From: JALZMG01 sp963739975 | GTDB lineage: Bacteria > Actinomycetota > Acidimicrobiia > Acidimicrobiales > Ilumatobacteraceae | Assembly (NCBI GenBank): GCA_963739975.1 | Contig: CAVUCK010000010.1 | Location: forward strand, 124,001-188,000 | Length of the DNA stretch: 64,000 nucleotides | Direction: 5' to 3' | In this document: positions 1 through 7,320 of the stretch, in pieces | How the letters are laid out: every line of letters begins with the position of its first letter | Numbering within the stretch: position 1 is the first letter of the stretch | The notes under the pieces: generated by a model | Database searches by the model: none | What the model saw: the letters and a program-made list of their open reading frames with translations, nothing else | Told to the model about the DNA's origin: nothing | Made by a program: the position numbers and the translations under genes

Positions 1-382
1 ACCGAACGTAGCAGTTGCAGCGCAGCGGTGATTCCGTGCACTGCGGCCCCACCACCCGGCATCCGGGCCGGATGCGCCACACCATCCGAGGGTTTGCGCC
101 CACCCGAGGGTTTGCGGCCCGGCAGGGGTGCAGGAACCCCTCCGATGACGGCGACGAAGGCCATGACCGCCCCGGCGCACGTCTGCGCTGAGCAGGGCCG
201 GTCGGCGGTGACGTTGTCGGTCCCCAGGCGGTAGTGTGGCCGGCGAAATCCGTCAGCCGGGCGGCCGTCGCCTCGGCTGACAGCGCAGCGCGCGTGGAGG
301 TGAATGCGCCGGTGCGGCCCCAGCCGGCCGGCCGCATCAGTGATACCTCCGGAACGAGCGAGGCCACAGCAGAGGAGCCGCG
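1..382. other. gene-free stretch upstream of rpmH
   Basis: No convincing gene is visible. The only longish open frame (68 codons) has arbitrary low-complexity composition and no recognisable start context. By analogy with other actinobacteria, dnaA would lie to the left, divergent from rpmH, so this stretch should carry the rpmH promoter. I see no DnaA box here. A ribosome-binding sequence GAGGAG lies just before the rpmH GTG. Confidence 0.5.
86..121. repeat. 18-bp tandem direct repeat, two copies
   Basis: Two head-to-tail copies of an 18-bp unit share the core CCGAGGGTTTGCG (86-98 and 104-116). The tails differ slightly. The function is unknown, and the repeat lies in the non-coding stretch before rpmH. 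Confidence 0.6.
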
Positions 383-517
383 GTGAAGCGCACCTTCCAA
401 CCGAACACTCGTCGTCGGGCCCGCAAGCACGGGTTTCGGGCGCGGATGAGCACGCGCGCCGGTCGAGCGATCCTGAAGGCACGGCGGGCCAAGGGCCGCA
501 CGCGACTGTCGGCTTGA
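383..517 (+). CDS. rpmH: 50S ribosomal protein L34
   Basis: A 44-residue, very basic protein of the exact size and pattern of bacterial L34. It opens with KRTFQPNTRRRARKHGFR and ends in RLSA, a stretch diagnostic for the family. It sits in the large subunit near the 23S rRNA. The start is GTG, preceded by GAGGAG. Its stop codon overlaps the TTG start of rnpA (TTGA), so the two are translationally coupled, as is usual for the rpmH-rnpA pair next to the chromosome origin. Confidence 0.97.
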   Translation: MKRTFQPNTRRRARKHGFRARMSTRAGRAILKARRAKGRTRLSA

Positions 518-870
518 TCGGCCGGATCCATCGACGGCGCGAGTTCGCAGAGCTGTCCCGTGGCCGCCGTGCCAAGACCGAGACGCTGTGGTGTCGATAC
601 GTCGACGACCCGCAGCTGGTTCCGCCGCGCGTCGCCTTCGCCATCGGTCGGGTCGTCGGTACGGCGGTGCGCCGCAACCGGCTCCGTCGCCGTCTGCGGG
701 CGATCCTCGGCGCCCATGCCGGCGCCGACGGACCGCTGCACCACGGCGGGCTGCTGGTCGGGGCCGGCCAGGGCGCGGCCGAGCGGTCGTTCGAGCAGCT
801 CAGCGGCGAGGTGGTCCGCCTCCTGGCCGAGGTGCTCGTGGCGCCCCGCTCCCTCGGCGGTGGGCGATGA
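514..870 (+). CDS. rnpA: ribonuclease P protein component
   Basis: A 118-residue basic protein, the protein subunit of RNase P, which matures tRNA 5' ends together with the M1 RNA. It starts LIGRIHRRREF like other RnpA proteins and contains the conserved RNR segment (GTAVRRNRLRRRLR) that contacts RNA. The frame is open further upstream, but the TTG at 514 matches the family's N-terminus and gives a four-base overlap with rpmH. It is followed by yidD with an ATGA overlap. Confidence 0.95.
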   Translation: MIGRIHRRREFAELSRGRRAKTETLWCRYVDDPQLVPPRVAFAIGRVVGTAVRRNRLRRRLRAILGAHAGADGPLHHGGLLVGAGQGAAERSFEQLSGEVVRLLAEVLVAPRSLGGGR

Positions 871-1148
871 CTGAGCCGATGGTCGCGCCGGGTCGGCTGG
901 TGCGCCTCGTCGACTGGTACCAGCGGGGCGTGGACGGGCGACCGTCACCGTGCCGGTTCACCCCGTCGTGCTCCAGCTACGCCCGCGAGGCGTTGATCGT
1001 CCACGGATCCGGGCGCGGGCTGTGGCTCACGGCGCGCCGCTTGCTGCGCTGCCGTCCGTTCGGTCCGTCCGGGTACGACCCCGTGCCGGAACCGTCCCAC
1101 TCCCACCATCCCGGCGTGCCCGTCCGCCCGACGACGAAGGATCCCTGA
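867..1148 (+). CDS. yidD: membrane protein insertion efficiency factor YidD
   Basis: A 93-residue protein with the YidD signature CRFTPSCSSYAREAL and the later RRLLRCRPFGPSGYDPVP stretch. YidD is a small membrane-associated factor that assists YidC-dependent insertion. The start overlaps the rnpA stop (ATGA), and the stop overlaps the yidC start, so it is the middle of a tightly coupled rnpA-yidD-yidC run. Confidence 0.93.
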   Translation: MTEPMVAPGRLVRLVDWYQRGVDGRPSPCRFTPSCSSYAREALIVHGSGRGLWLTARRLLRCRPFGPSGYDPVPEPSHSHHPGVPVRPTTKDP

Positions 1149-2233
1149 TGTTCGAGGCCCCCGCCTGGCTGCTGTCGTGGTTCTACAGCATCACCGGCAG
1201 CTACATCGCGGCGATCGCCCTGATCGCCGTGGTCGTCATGGCGCTGATCACGCCGCTGACCCTGAAGAGCACCAAGGGGATGCTCGAAATGCAGCGCCTT
1301 GCGCCGCAGATGCGCCGGCTGCAGCAGCAGCACCGGGGCGACCGCCAGAAGCTCAACGAAGAGATGATGAAGCTCTACCAGGAGCACAAGGTCAACCCGA
1401 TGGCGTCGTGCCTGCCGCTGGTGGCCCAGATGCCGGTGTTCATCATCATGTTCCAGGTCCTGCACGGGTTGACCTACCGGCCGATCGGCGAGGCGGCGCC
1501 CGTCGCACAGGCGATCATCGCCGGCACCGGGCAACCGACGGTCAGCGAGATCGGCTTCGTGCCTCGCTACCTCAGCCACGACAGCGAGATGTTCGCGTCG
1601 CTGTTCCGCCAGGACGAGATGAAGTCGCTCGGGTTGGACCTCGCCAAGTCTCCGGCCGAGGCGCTCGGGTCCGGGCTCGGGCAGGGGATCGTCTACGCCC
1701 TGCTGGTCGTCGCCCTGGCCGGCCTGTACTTCCTGCAGCAGCGGATGGTCGCCGCCCGTGCTGCCGTGAGCCCGACGATGTCACCGACCCAGCAGAAGAT
1801 CATGCAGTACCTGCCCGTGGTCTTCGCCGTGTTCCAGGTCTTCTTCCTCGCCGGTCTGATCATCTACTACATGGCCCAGGCGCTGCTGCGCATCGGGCAG
1901 CAGGCCTACATCACCCGCCGCTTCTACGGCCACGACGAGTCGCTCGGACGGCAGGCCCAACGGGCCTCGGAGACGGCGCGCGAGCTGGCCAAGGAGCAAG
2001 GTGGTGGCGGCGGGATCTTCTCCCAGGCCAAGCGCGACCTGACCGCCGCCAAGGGTGACTCGTCCTCGAACGGCGCCAAGAGCCCGGCGACTCCGCCCGC
2101 TCCTCGACCGTCGGGCTCGAAGCGCACGACGGCGCCGAAGAGTCGGCCGACCCCGACGGGCAAGGCAGCTCGAGCGCCGGCGCCCAGACCCGGGGGCAGC
2201 CGGGCCAAGAGCGGCGGGAAGCGGCGGCGCTGA
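1148..2233 (+). CDS. yidC: membrane protein insertase YidC (Oxa1 family)
   Basis: A 361-residue insertase that places proteins in the cytoplasmic membrane alone or with SecYEG. The first hydrophobic segment lies near residues 10-32. The basic coiled loop (QRLAPQMRRLQQQ) and the NPMASCLPLVAQMPVF motif that follows are typical of Oxa1/YidC. Further membrane segments lie at about residues 180-195 and 215-245. The tail, from about residue 260, is long, basic and rich in Pro, Ala and Ser, a trait of actinobacterial YidC. The start is the ATG overlapping the yidD stop (TGATG), and jag follows with another TGATG overlap. Confidence 0.94.
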   Translation: MFEAPAWLLSWFYSITGSYIAAIALIAVVVMALITPLTLKSTKGMLEMQRLAPQMRRLQQQHRGDRQKLNEEMMKLYQEHKVNPMASCLPLVAQMPVFIIMFQVLHGLTYRPIGEAAPVAQAIIAGTGQPTVSEIGFVPRYLSHDSEMFASLFRQDEMKSLGLDLAKSPAEALGSGLGQGIVYALLVVALAGLYFLQQRMVAARAAVSPTMSPTQQKIMQYLPVVFAVFQVFFLAGLIIYYMAQALLRIGQQAYITRRFYGHDESLGRQAQRASETARELAKEQGGGGGIFSQAKRDLTAAKGDSSSNGAKSPATPPAPRPSGSKRTTAPKSRPTPTGKAARAPAPRPGGSRAKSGGKRRR

Positions 2234-3135
2234 TGGAGTGGGTGGAGACGACGGCGAAGTCCGTCGACGAGGCCAAGGAACTGGCGCTCGACGAGCTCGG
2301 AGTCGTCGCCGACGAGGCCGAGTTCGAGATCCTCGAGACGCCACGCCCGGGGCTGTTCGGGCGGACCCGGGGCGAGGCCCGCGTGCGGGCGCGCGTTCGG
2401 CCGACGCCGGTGCGACCGAAGCAGGAACGGCGCCGCGGCCGACGTGGCGACTCGCCGCCGAGCGGATCCCCGGCCGCGCCGGCCGCGGCGAGCCCGACCA
2501 ACGGCGAAGGCGCCGACGGCTCGACGGACGACGGCCCATCACGCCCGAACCGTCGTCGTCGCCGCCCGGCTGCCGCCAGCCATCCCCCGACCATCGAGCA
2601 AGGAGCCGAGATGACGGCCGAGGACGTGCCCACCAACGGCGAGCCGCGCCCGCAGGAGCCGGCCATCGAGCCGGTCGACATCGATCGGGTGCGCGATGCG
2701 GCGCTCGAGTTCGTGGGCGGCTTGACCGGAGCGTTCGGCTTCGACACCTCGGTCGACGCCGACGTCGACGGCACCGAGATCGAGGTGCGGGTGAGCGGGG
2801 AGTCCCTGGGACTGCTGATCGGCCCCGGCGGACGGACGCTGCTGAGCATCCAGGACCTCGCTCGTGTCGCCGCCCAGCGTCGCCTCGGCGACCACGAGAC
2901 GCGCCTGCGCGTCGACGTCGCCGGCTACCGGGAGAAGCGCAAGGTGGCGTTGCAGCGCTTCGCCACCTCGGTCGCCGAGCAAGTGCGCGAGTCCGGGGTC
3001 GCTCGCTCGCTCGACGCGATGCCGTCGGCGGATCGCAAGGTGCTGCACGACGCGTTGGCGGCGATGGACGGCGTCTCCAGCCGGTCCGAAGGCGAAGAGC
3101 CGAACCGTCGCGTGGTGGTGACGCCGACCGCGTGA
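2233..3135 (+). CDS. jag: RNA-binding protein Jag/KhpB (Jag-N, KH, R3H)
   Basis: A 300-residue protein. The N-terminal 55 residues form the Jag_N domain (EWVETTAKSVDEAKELALDEL). A disordered Arg/Pro-rich linker covers roughly 60-145. The KH domain follows at about 150-215, with the glycine loop as LLIGPGGRTL, and the R3H domain comes near 225-285. Jag/KhpB binds RNA, often with KhpA, and affects cell-envelope growth; its place after yidC is conserved. The ATG overlaps the yidC stop. The last codons and stop lie in the first copy of the 65-bp tandem repeat that leads into rsmG. Confidence 0.92.
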   Translation: MEWVETTAKSVDEAKELALDELGVVADEAEFEILETPRPGLFGRTRGEARVRARVRPTPVRPKQERRRGRRGDSPPSGSPAAPAAASPTNGEGADGSTDDGPSRPNRRRRRPAAASHPPTIEQGAEMTAEDVPTNGEPRPQEPAIEPVDIDRVRDAALEFVGGLTGAFGFDTSVDADVDGTEIEVRVSGESLGLLIGPGGRTLLSIQDLARVAAQRRLGDHETRLRVDVAGYREKRKVALQRFATSVAEQVRESGVARSLDAMPSADRKVLHDALAAMDGVSSRSEGEEPNRRVVVTPTA

Positions 3136-3289
3136 GCGAGCGTTCCAGGCGGGCGACCGCGTTGCGGGTCGGTCTGGCGAGCGAACGATCAGCGCTGTGA
3201 GCGAGCGTTCCAGGCGGGCGACCGCGTTGCGGGTCGGTCTGGCGAGCGAACGATCAGCGCTGTGAGCGAGCGTTCCAGGCGGGCGACCG
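3132..3289 (+). repeat. 65-bp tandem repeat at the jag/rsmG junction forming two 22-codon overlapping ORFs
   Basis: Two perfect 65-bp copies begin at 3133 and 3198, with 27 bases of a third at 3263 that is the true 5' end of rsmG. Each copy is an ORF: GTG at 3132 runs 22 codons to TGA at 3198-3200, GTG at 3197 runs 22 codons to TGA at 3263-3265, and rsmG begins at GTG 3262. Every junction is a GTGA overlap, so jag, the two mini-ORFs and rsmG form a chain of four coupled reading frames. The unit length (65, two modulo three) makes each copy terminate exactly at the next start. Confidence 0.9.
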
Positions 3290-3828
3290 ACGACGGTCCG
3301 TTGCTCGATGCGCTGCGGTCGTCGCAACAACTCGGCAGCCTCGGTGATCGACCGGTCGAGGCGACCGTCGAACACGCCGAGGCGTTCGTCGACGCCCTGC
3401 GCCCCGTCGCTGGCGACGTCGTCGATCTCGGCAGCGGCGGTGGAGTGCCAGGGCTCGTCATCGCCTGGCGACGTCCGGACCTCGCCGTCGTCTTGGTCGA
3501 GCGCCGCCAGTCCCGTGCTGATCACCTGCTGCGGCTGGTCGGCCGGCTGGAGCTCGCCGATCGGGTCTCGGTCGCTGCGGTCGATGGTCGTCGGCTCCGT
3601 TCCGCCTCGGCCGATGCCGTCGTCGCCCGCAGCTTCGGCGCGCCGACGGCCGTGGCCGAGCTGGCCGGTCGGCTGCTCCGCCCGGGGGGCCGTCTGGTGG
3701 TCAGCGAGCCGCCGGATCCCGAGCCGATGCGCTGGCCGCCGGCGATGCTCCAACGGTGCGGCCTGGCCCCCGTCGAGACCGATGATCGACGGATCTTCGT
3801 CGCCACGCGCCATGATGGTTCCACGTGA
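3262..3828 (+). CDS. rsmG: 16S rRNA (guanine527-N7)-methyltransferase RsmG
   Basis: A 188-residue class I methyltransferase that modifies G527 of 16S rRNA using S-adenosylmethionine. The AdoMet-binding motif is VVDLGSGGGVPGLV (about residues 53-66), followed by the acidic VLVERR strand, and VVARSFG is the later catalytic-region motif. The GTG at 3262 is the third of three identical GTGAGCGAGCG starts produced by the tandem repeat; only this one is in frame. The stop codon lies inside a parS-like site. Loss of RsmG gives low-level streptomycin resistance in other bacteria. Confidence 0.92.
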   Translation: MSERSRRATDDGPLLDALRSSQQLGSLGDRPVEATVEHAEAFVDALRPVAGDVVDLGSGGGVPGLVIAWRRPDLAVVLVERRQSRADHLLRLVGRLELADRVSVAAVDGRRLRSASADAVVARSFGAPTAVAELAGRLLRPGGRLVVSEPPDPEPMRWPPAMLQRCGLAPVETDDRRIFVATRHDGST

Positions 3829-3832
3829 AACC
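3817..3832. promoter_or_regulatory. parS-like centromere site 1
   Basis: The site GGTTCCACGTGAAACC differs from the bacterial parS consensus TGTTTCACGTGAAACA at three positions. It keeps the CACGTG core and the right half. The rsmG stop codon is embedded in it. Confidence 0.75.
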
Positions 3833-3849
3833 TCGACGTCTTGTCGAGG
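3831..3849. terminator. hairpin between the two parS sites
   Basis: CCTCGAC (3831-3837) pairs perfectly with GTCGAGG (3843-3849) around a five-base loop. There is no T-run. With parS sites on both sides, the whole 3817-3868 block is a larger near-dyad. It may end the rpmH-rsmG transcript. Confidence 0.5.
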
Positions 3850-3852
3850 CCG

Positions 3853-3868
3853 TGTTTCACGTGAAACC
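3853..3868. promoter_or_regulatory. parS centromere site 2
   Basis: TGTTTCACGTGAAACC matches the parS consensus at 15 of 16 positions. ParB binds this sequence and spreads to form the partition complex. It lies about 95 bp before parA. Confidence 0.9.
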
Positions 3869-3961
3869 GACAATGCTTGACCCCTCCCCGCTGCTCGCGC
3901 CAACCTGGTGGGGCGGACCGTCCGGTCCGTGCGATCGAACAACGTGCGATGAGGGTGCCTC

Positions 3962-4819
3962 ATGACTGCCGCCGACGACGTCTTTGTGACCCCACCGACC
4001 GCGCTCGAGGTCGTCCCGGCTCCGACCGCGCCCGGCATCCCGCTGCCGCGAATCATCGCCGTGGCCAACCAGAAGGGCGGGGTCGGCAAGACCACGACGA
4101 CGATCAACGTCGGTGCCTGCCTCGCCGAGCTCGGTCAGCGGACGTTGATCATCGACCTCGATCCGCAAGGCAACGCGTCGACCGGCCTCGGCATCGAGAA
4201 CCGGGGGCTGGACACGTCGATGTACCACGTCCTGATGCACGACGTGGCGCTCGAGAACTGCATCGAACCGACGGACGTCAAGGGCCTCTTCGTCGCCCCC
4301 GCCAGCCTCGACCTGGCCGGCGCCGAGATCGAGCTGGTCCCGGCGTTCAGCCGGGAGACCCGACTGCGGCGGGCGATCGACGCCGTCATCGAGGATTACG
4401 ACTACGTCCTGATCGACTGCCCACCCTCGCTCGGCCTGCTCACGGTCAACGGCCTCAGTGCGGCCAGCGAGGTGATGGTCCCGATCCAGTGCGAGTACTA
4501 CGCCCTGGAGGGGCTCGGCCAGCTGCTGCGCAACGTCGACCTCGTGCGCCGCAACCTCAACCCGGAGCTGCACGTGAGCACCATCGTCTGCGTGATGTAC
4601 GACGCCCGGACCAAGCTCGCCGATCAGGTCGTCGCCGAGGTGCGCGACCACTTCGGTGACAAGGTGCTGCGGACCATCGTGCCGCGATCGGTCCGGCTGT
4701 CCGAGGCGCCGTCGTTCGGCCAGCCGATCATCACGTTCGACCCGCGGTCGCGCGGAGCCGTCGCCTATCGCGACGTCGCCAAGGAGGTGCACGATGTCTC
4801 GACGCAGCGGGCTGGGTAG
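3962..4819 (+). CDS. parA: chromosome partitioning ATPase ParA (Soj)
   Basis: A 285-residue Walker-type ATPase. After an N-terminal extension of about 30 residues, the deviant Walker A KGGVGKTTT appears (about residues 43-51) following AVANQ. Walker B-like segments follow as LIIDLDPQGNAS and VLIDCPPSLG. ParA binds DNA non-specifically with ATP and moves ParB-parS complexes to segregate origins. The ATG is preceded by GAGGGTG. The gene overlaps parB by 26 bp, and the two parS sites sit just upstream. Confidence 0.96.
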   Translation: MTAADDVFVTPPTALEVVPAPTAPGIPLPRIIAVANQKGGVGKTTTTINVGACLAELGQRTLIIDLDPQGNASTGLGIENRGLDTSMYHVLMHDVALENCIEPTDVKGLFVAPASLDLAGAEIELVPAFSRETRLRRAIDAVIEDYDYVLIDCPPSLGLLTVNGLSAASEVMVPIQCEYYALEGLGQLLRNVDLVRRNLNPELHVSTIVCVMYDARTKLADQVVAEVRDHFGDKVLRTIVPRSVRLSEAPSFGQPIITFDPRSRGAVAYRDVAKEVHDVSTQRAG

Positions 4820-5687
4820 GGGGCTCAGCTCCCTGATCCCGCCGAGCCAGGTCGGTGACGAGCCGGCAACCCTGGCCGACATCTCGGTCGACGACATCGT
4901 CGCCAACCCGAACCAGCCGCGGGTCCACTTCGACGAGGACTCGTTGGCCGAGCTGGCGATGTCGATCGCTCAGCTCGGCGTGCTGCAGCCGGTGCTGGTG
5001 CGCCCGGTCGACGGCTCGTACCAGCTGATCGCCGGTGAGCGACGCTGGCGAGCCGCTCGGCGGGCCGGCCTGAGCAGCGTCCCGGCGGTGATCCGCACGT
5101 CCGACGACGTCAGCGCCGTCGAGGAGGCGCTGGTCGAGAACCTCCACCGTGATGACCTCACGCCGCTGGAGGAGGCCGCCGCCTACCAGCAGCTGCTCGA
5201 GGACTTCGAGCTGACCCACGAGGACATCGCCCAGCGCGTCGGCAGGAGCCGGTCGGCGATCACCAACACCTTGCGGCTGCTCGGTCTGCCGCCGGCGGTG
5301 CAGCACCTCTTGGCCGACGGGAAGCTGTCGGCCGGCCACGCTCGCGCCCTCCTCGGCACCCCCGACCGAGCGTTGCAGGAGCAGTTGGCCCGCCGAGCCG
5401 TGACCGACGGCTGGTCGGTGCGCACGATCGAGGAGGCGGTGCGGCGAGCCGGCGCGCCCGTCCGTCGGCCGCCGGCCAACGACGGTGCGGGCCTCGCATC
5501 GGCCACCCGCCTGCGCCCGCCGGGGCTGCTCGAGCTGGAGCAGCTGCTCGCCGACCGCCTGGACACCCGCGTCGGCGTGCAGATGGGGACCAAGCGGGGC
5601 AAGGTGACGATCGACTTCGCCGACCTCGCAGACCTCGAGCGGATCTACCGGCGGATCATCGGCGACCAGGACGCCCCGTCGGCCTGA
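4794..5687 (+). CDS. parB: chromosome partitioning protein ParB (Spo0J)
   Basis: A 297-residue CTPase/DNA-clamp. The N-terminus SRRSGLGRGLSSLIP is the ParA-stimulating peptide. The ParB/Srx nucleotide domain covers about 30-125, with GERRWRAAR (the arginine patch) and ENLHRDDL. A helix-turn-helix for parS recognition follows (HEDIAQRVGRSRSAITNTLRLL), and a dimerisation domain ends the protein. The ATG at 4794 follows a strong AAGGAGG inside the end of parA. A terminator-like hairpin overlaps the stop codon. Confidence 0.96.
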   Translation: MSRRSGLGRGLSSLIPPSQVGDEPATLADISVDDIVANPNQPRVHFDEDSLAELAMSIAQLGVLQPVLVRPVDGSYQLIAGERRWRAARRAGLSSVPAVIRTSDDVSAVEEALVENLHRDDLTPLEEAAAYQQLLEDFELTHEDIAQRVGRSRSAITNTLRLLGLPPAVQHLLADGKLSAGHARALLGTPDRALQEQLARRAVTDGWSVRTIEEAVRRAGAPVRRPPANDGAGLASATRLRPPGLLELEQLLADRLDTRVGVQMGTKRGKVTIDFADLADLERIYRRIIGDQDAPSA

Positions 5688-5703
5688 CGGCGGCGACGGG
5701 GCG
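5672..5703 (+). terminator. hairpin at the end of parAB
   Basis: CGCCCCGTCG (5672-5681) pairs perfectly with CGACGGGGCG (5694-5703), with a 12-base loop that contains the parB stop codon. There is no T-tract, as is common in high-GC actinobacteria. Confidence 0.6.
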
Positions 5704-5788
5704 CGAACCGCGCTCGATGCGCTGGGACCCGTCGACTTGGCCCGGTCGCGCCAGCCGGCTGCACCTGTGGTCCAGCGTTACGCACAGG

Positions 5789-5818
5789 GGTGGACAAGTC
5801 TGTGGACAAGGTGGATAT
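5789..5818 (-). promoter_or_regulatory. cluster of three DnaA-box-like sequences
   Basis: TGTGGACAA (5801-5809) is the exact complement of the actinobacterial DnaA box TTGTCCACA. GGTGGACAA (5789-5797) has one mismatch, and GGTGGATAT (5810-5818) is a weaker third. All three share one orientation within 30 bp, in the intergenic space between convergent parB and the cwlM-like gene. It could be a DnaA titration or accessory origin site; the main origin is expected beside dnaA, outside the window. Confidence 0.55.
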
Positions 5819-5852
5819 CCCCTGCTCAGTGCTGGGACCAACCGTGAACGTT

Positions 5853-5891
5853 CGGTCTCATCCCATGACCGCGCGAGCGACGGTGAGACCG
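5853..5891. terminator. inverted repeat between convergent parB and the cwlM-like gene
   Basis: CGGTCTCA (5853-5860) pairs with TGAGACCG (5884-5891) across a 23-base loop. It may terminate the minus-strand trx operon. Confidence 0.35.
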
Positions 5892-5904
5892 GGTCGCCGA
5901 TCGG

Positions 5905-6876
5905 TCAGGCGGGCACGGACGCCGGCGACGCCGCCCACGCGGCGATCGCTCCAGCGACGGCGTTGCTCACCGCCGGCGCGGCGTCGACCACCCGTTGCAC
6001 CGGACCGAGCGAACACATCACGGCCGTCATTCGGGTCTCGCGCAGCACCTGCAGGCGGCGACCATCGGCGCGGGCCGGACCGAGCCCGCCGATGCGGGTC
6101 AACTCGACGACGAGGTTGCGGGCCAGGGCCCGCCCGCCGGCGGACTCGAACCCCGACGTCGAGTAGTAGGTGACGTCGGCGGCGTCCTCAACCCTCGACT
6201 CGAACCCGACGTAGACGCTGGCCTCGTGGCGGTTGGACGTCGCGGCGTGGACGGCCGGATCGAGCTCGTCGACCGTGATCACGTTGGCGCCGTGCTGGCG
6301 CAATGAGAGCGTGACCTGACGGGCCAGCGCGCCCAACCCGCCGAAGTCCCCGACGACCAGTCGCAGCTCGCCGAGCGACGGAGCCACGGTGCCGAGTTGC
6401 TCGAGCTCACGGATGGCGGCAACGCCCGGCCCCGAGCCGGAGCGGGCGCTGTTGACCTCGACGGCCCGTACGGTCAGCGGGCCGCACACGCCGTCGACGT
6501 CGAGTCCACAGTTGCGTTGGAACTCGACGAGGGCACGTGCCGTGCGCGGACCGAAGATGCCGTCGACCCGCCCGCAGTCGAACCCCAAGCGAGCCAGTCG
6601 CGTCTGCAGCACGTCAACATCGTCACCGCGCAGGTGGGGGGCGACGAGCTTCAGGTGGCGGTCGCCGAGCCGCCACGACGCCTCGACGAGGGCCAGCCAG
6701 GTGGCCTCGTCGCAGCGGCCGTCGTCCAGTAGGCCGCGCTGACGTTGGAAGGCGCGCACGCTGGCCGCGGTGGCCGGGCCGAACGTGCCGGCTCCGTCGT
6801 CGTGCGGGCCGAAGCCCGACGCGGCGAGGCGCCGGTGGAGGTCGCGGATGGCGTCACCGCGTTGACCGATGGTCAG
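5905..6876 (-). CDS. CwlM-like peptidoglycan-binding protein with an amidase_3 fold lacking zinc ligands
   Basis: Two PG_binding_1 repeats occupy about residues 1-60 (ending GTFGPATAASVRAFQRQRG) and 80-135 (IFGPRTARALVEFQRN), followed by an N-acetylmuramoyl-alanine amidase_3-like domain. The usual zinc motifs are replaced: GDFGG where DPGHGG is expected and VYVGFESR where the second His lies, so catalysis looks lost. There is no signal peptide. In mycobacteria the gene at this place, CwlM, acts in the cytoplasm as a regulator of MurA. The first repeat is complete only if translation begins at the CTG at 6876, which overlaps the trxA stop (CTGA); a GTG at 6759 would cut the repeat in half. Confidence 0.7.
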   Translation of the reverse strand: MTIGQRGDAIRDLHRRLAASGFGPHDDGAGTFGPATAASVRAFQRQRGLLDDGRCDEATWLALVEASWRLGDRHLKLVAPHLRGDDVDVLQTRLARLGFDCGRVDGIFGPRTARALVEFQRNCGLDVDGVCGPLTVRAVEVNSARSGSGPGVAAIRELEQLGTVAPSLGELRLVVGDFGGLGALARQVTLSLRQHGANVITVDELDPAVHAATSNRHEASVYVGFESRVEDAADVTYYSTSGFESAGGRALARNLVVELTRIGGLGPARADGRRLQVLRETRMTAVMCSLGPVQRVVDAAPAVSNAVAGAIAAWAASPASVPA

Positions 6877-7208
6877 CGGGAGGAAACGAGGAATTCGTCG
6901 AGCTCCTGGAGCAGCTGTGACTTGCCCTTGGCGCCGACCAACCGCTTGCTCACCTCGCCCTGCGAGAACACCAGCAGGGTCGGGATGCTCATCACGTTGT
7001 ACCGCATCGCCAGGTCTGGATTGTCGTCCACGTTGACCTTGCTGATCGTCACCTGGCCGTCGAGGTCATCGGCCAACTCGGCGAGGATCGGGGTGATCGC
7101 CTTGCACGGGCCGCACCACTCCGCCCAGAAGTCGACCACGACGGGCCGATCGGCGCCGAGCACCGTCTCGTCGAAGGTGCTGGTGGAGAGGTTGACGATT
7201 CCGGTCAT
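6873..7208 (-). CDS. trxA: thioredoxin
   Basis: A 111-residue thioredoxin with the active site WAEWCGPCK (about residues 29-37) and the cis-Pro segment SIPTLLVF. It reduces cytosolic disulfides and is recycled by the TrxB encoded just upstream. The ATG at 7208 follows AAGGA; a longer open frame upstream is intergenic. In mycobacteria the same sigM-anti-sigma-trxB-trxC-cwlM order occurs and responds to oxidative stress. Confidence 0.95.
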   Translation of the reverse strand: MTGIVNLSTSTFDETVLGADRPVVVDFWAEWCGPCKAITPILAELADDLDGQVTISKVNVDDNPDLAMRYNVMSIPTLLVFSQGEVSKRLVGAKGKSQLLQELDEFLVSSR

Positions 7209-7320
7209 CGAGGATCCTTGCTGTTCGAGGTGGCGGTCACCATCGGCCTCGGCAGCGAGGCCAGGAGTGTACCCAGTTGCAACCGAGCCCAAGCCGACCA
7301 CATTCCAGGCCGACTGGCGA

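Noticed and set aside
28..234. 68-codon ORF at the window start
   Set aside because: Pro/Gly/Ala-rich, overlaps the 18-bp repeat, and has no ribosome-binding site or family; treated as non-coding.
3132..3200. Reading the first repeat copies as an alternative rsmG N-terminus
   Set aside because: The copies are out of frame with rsmG and end in TGA; only the third GTG matches the protein.
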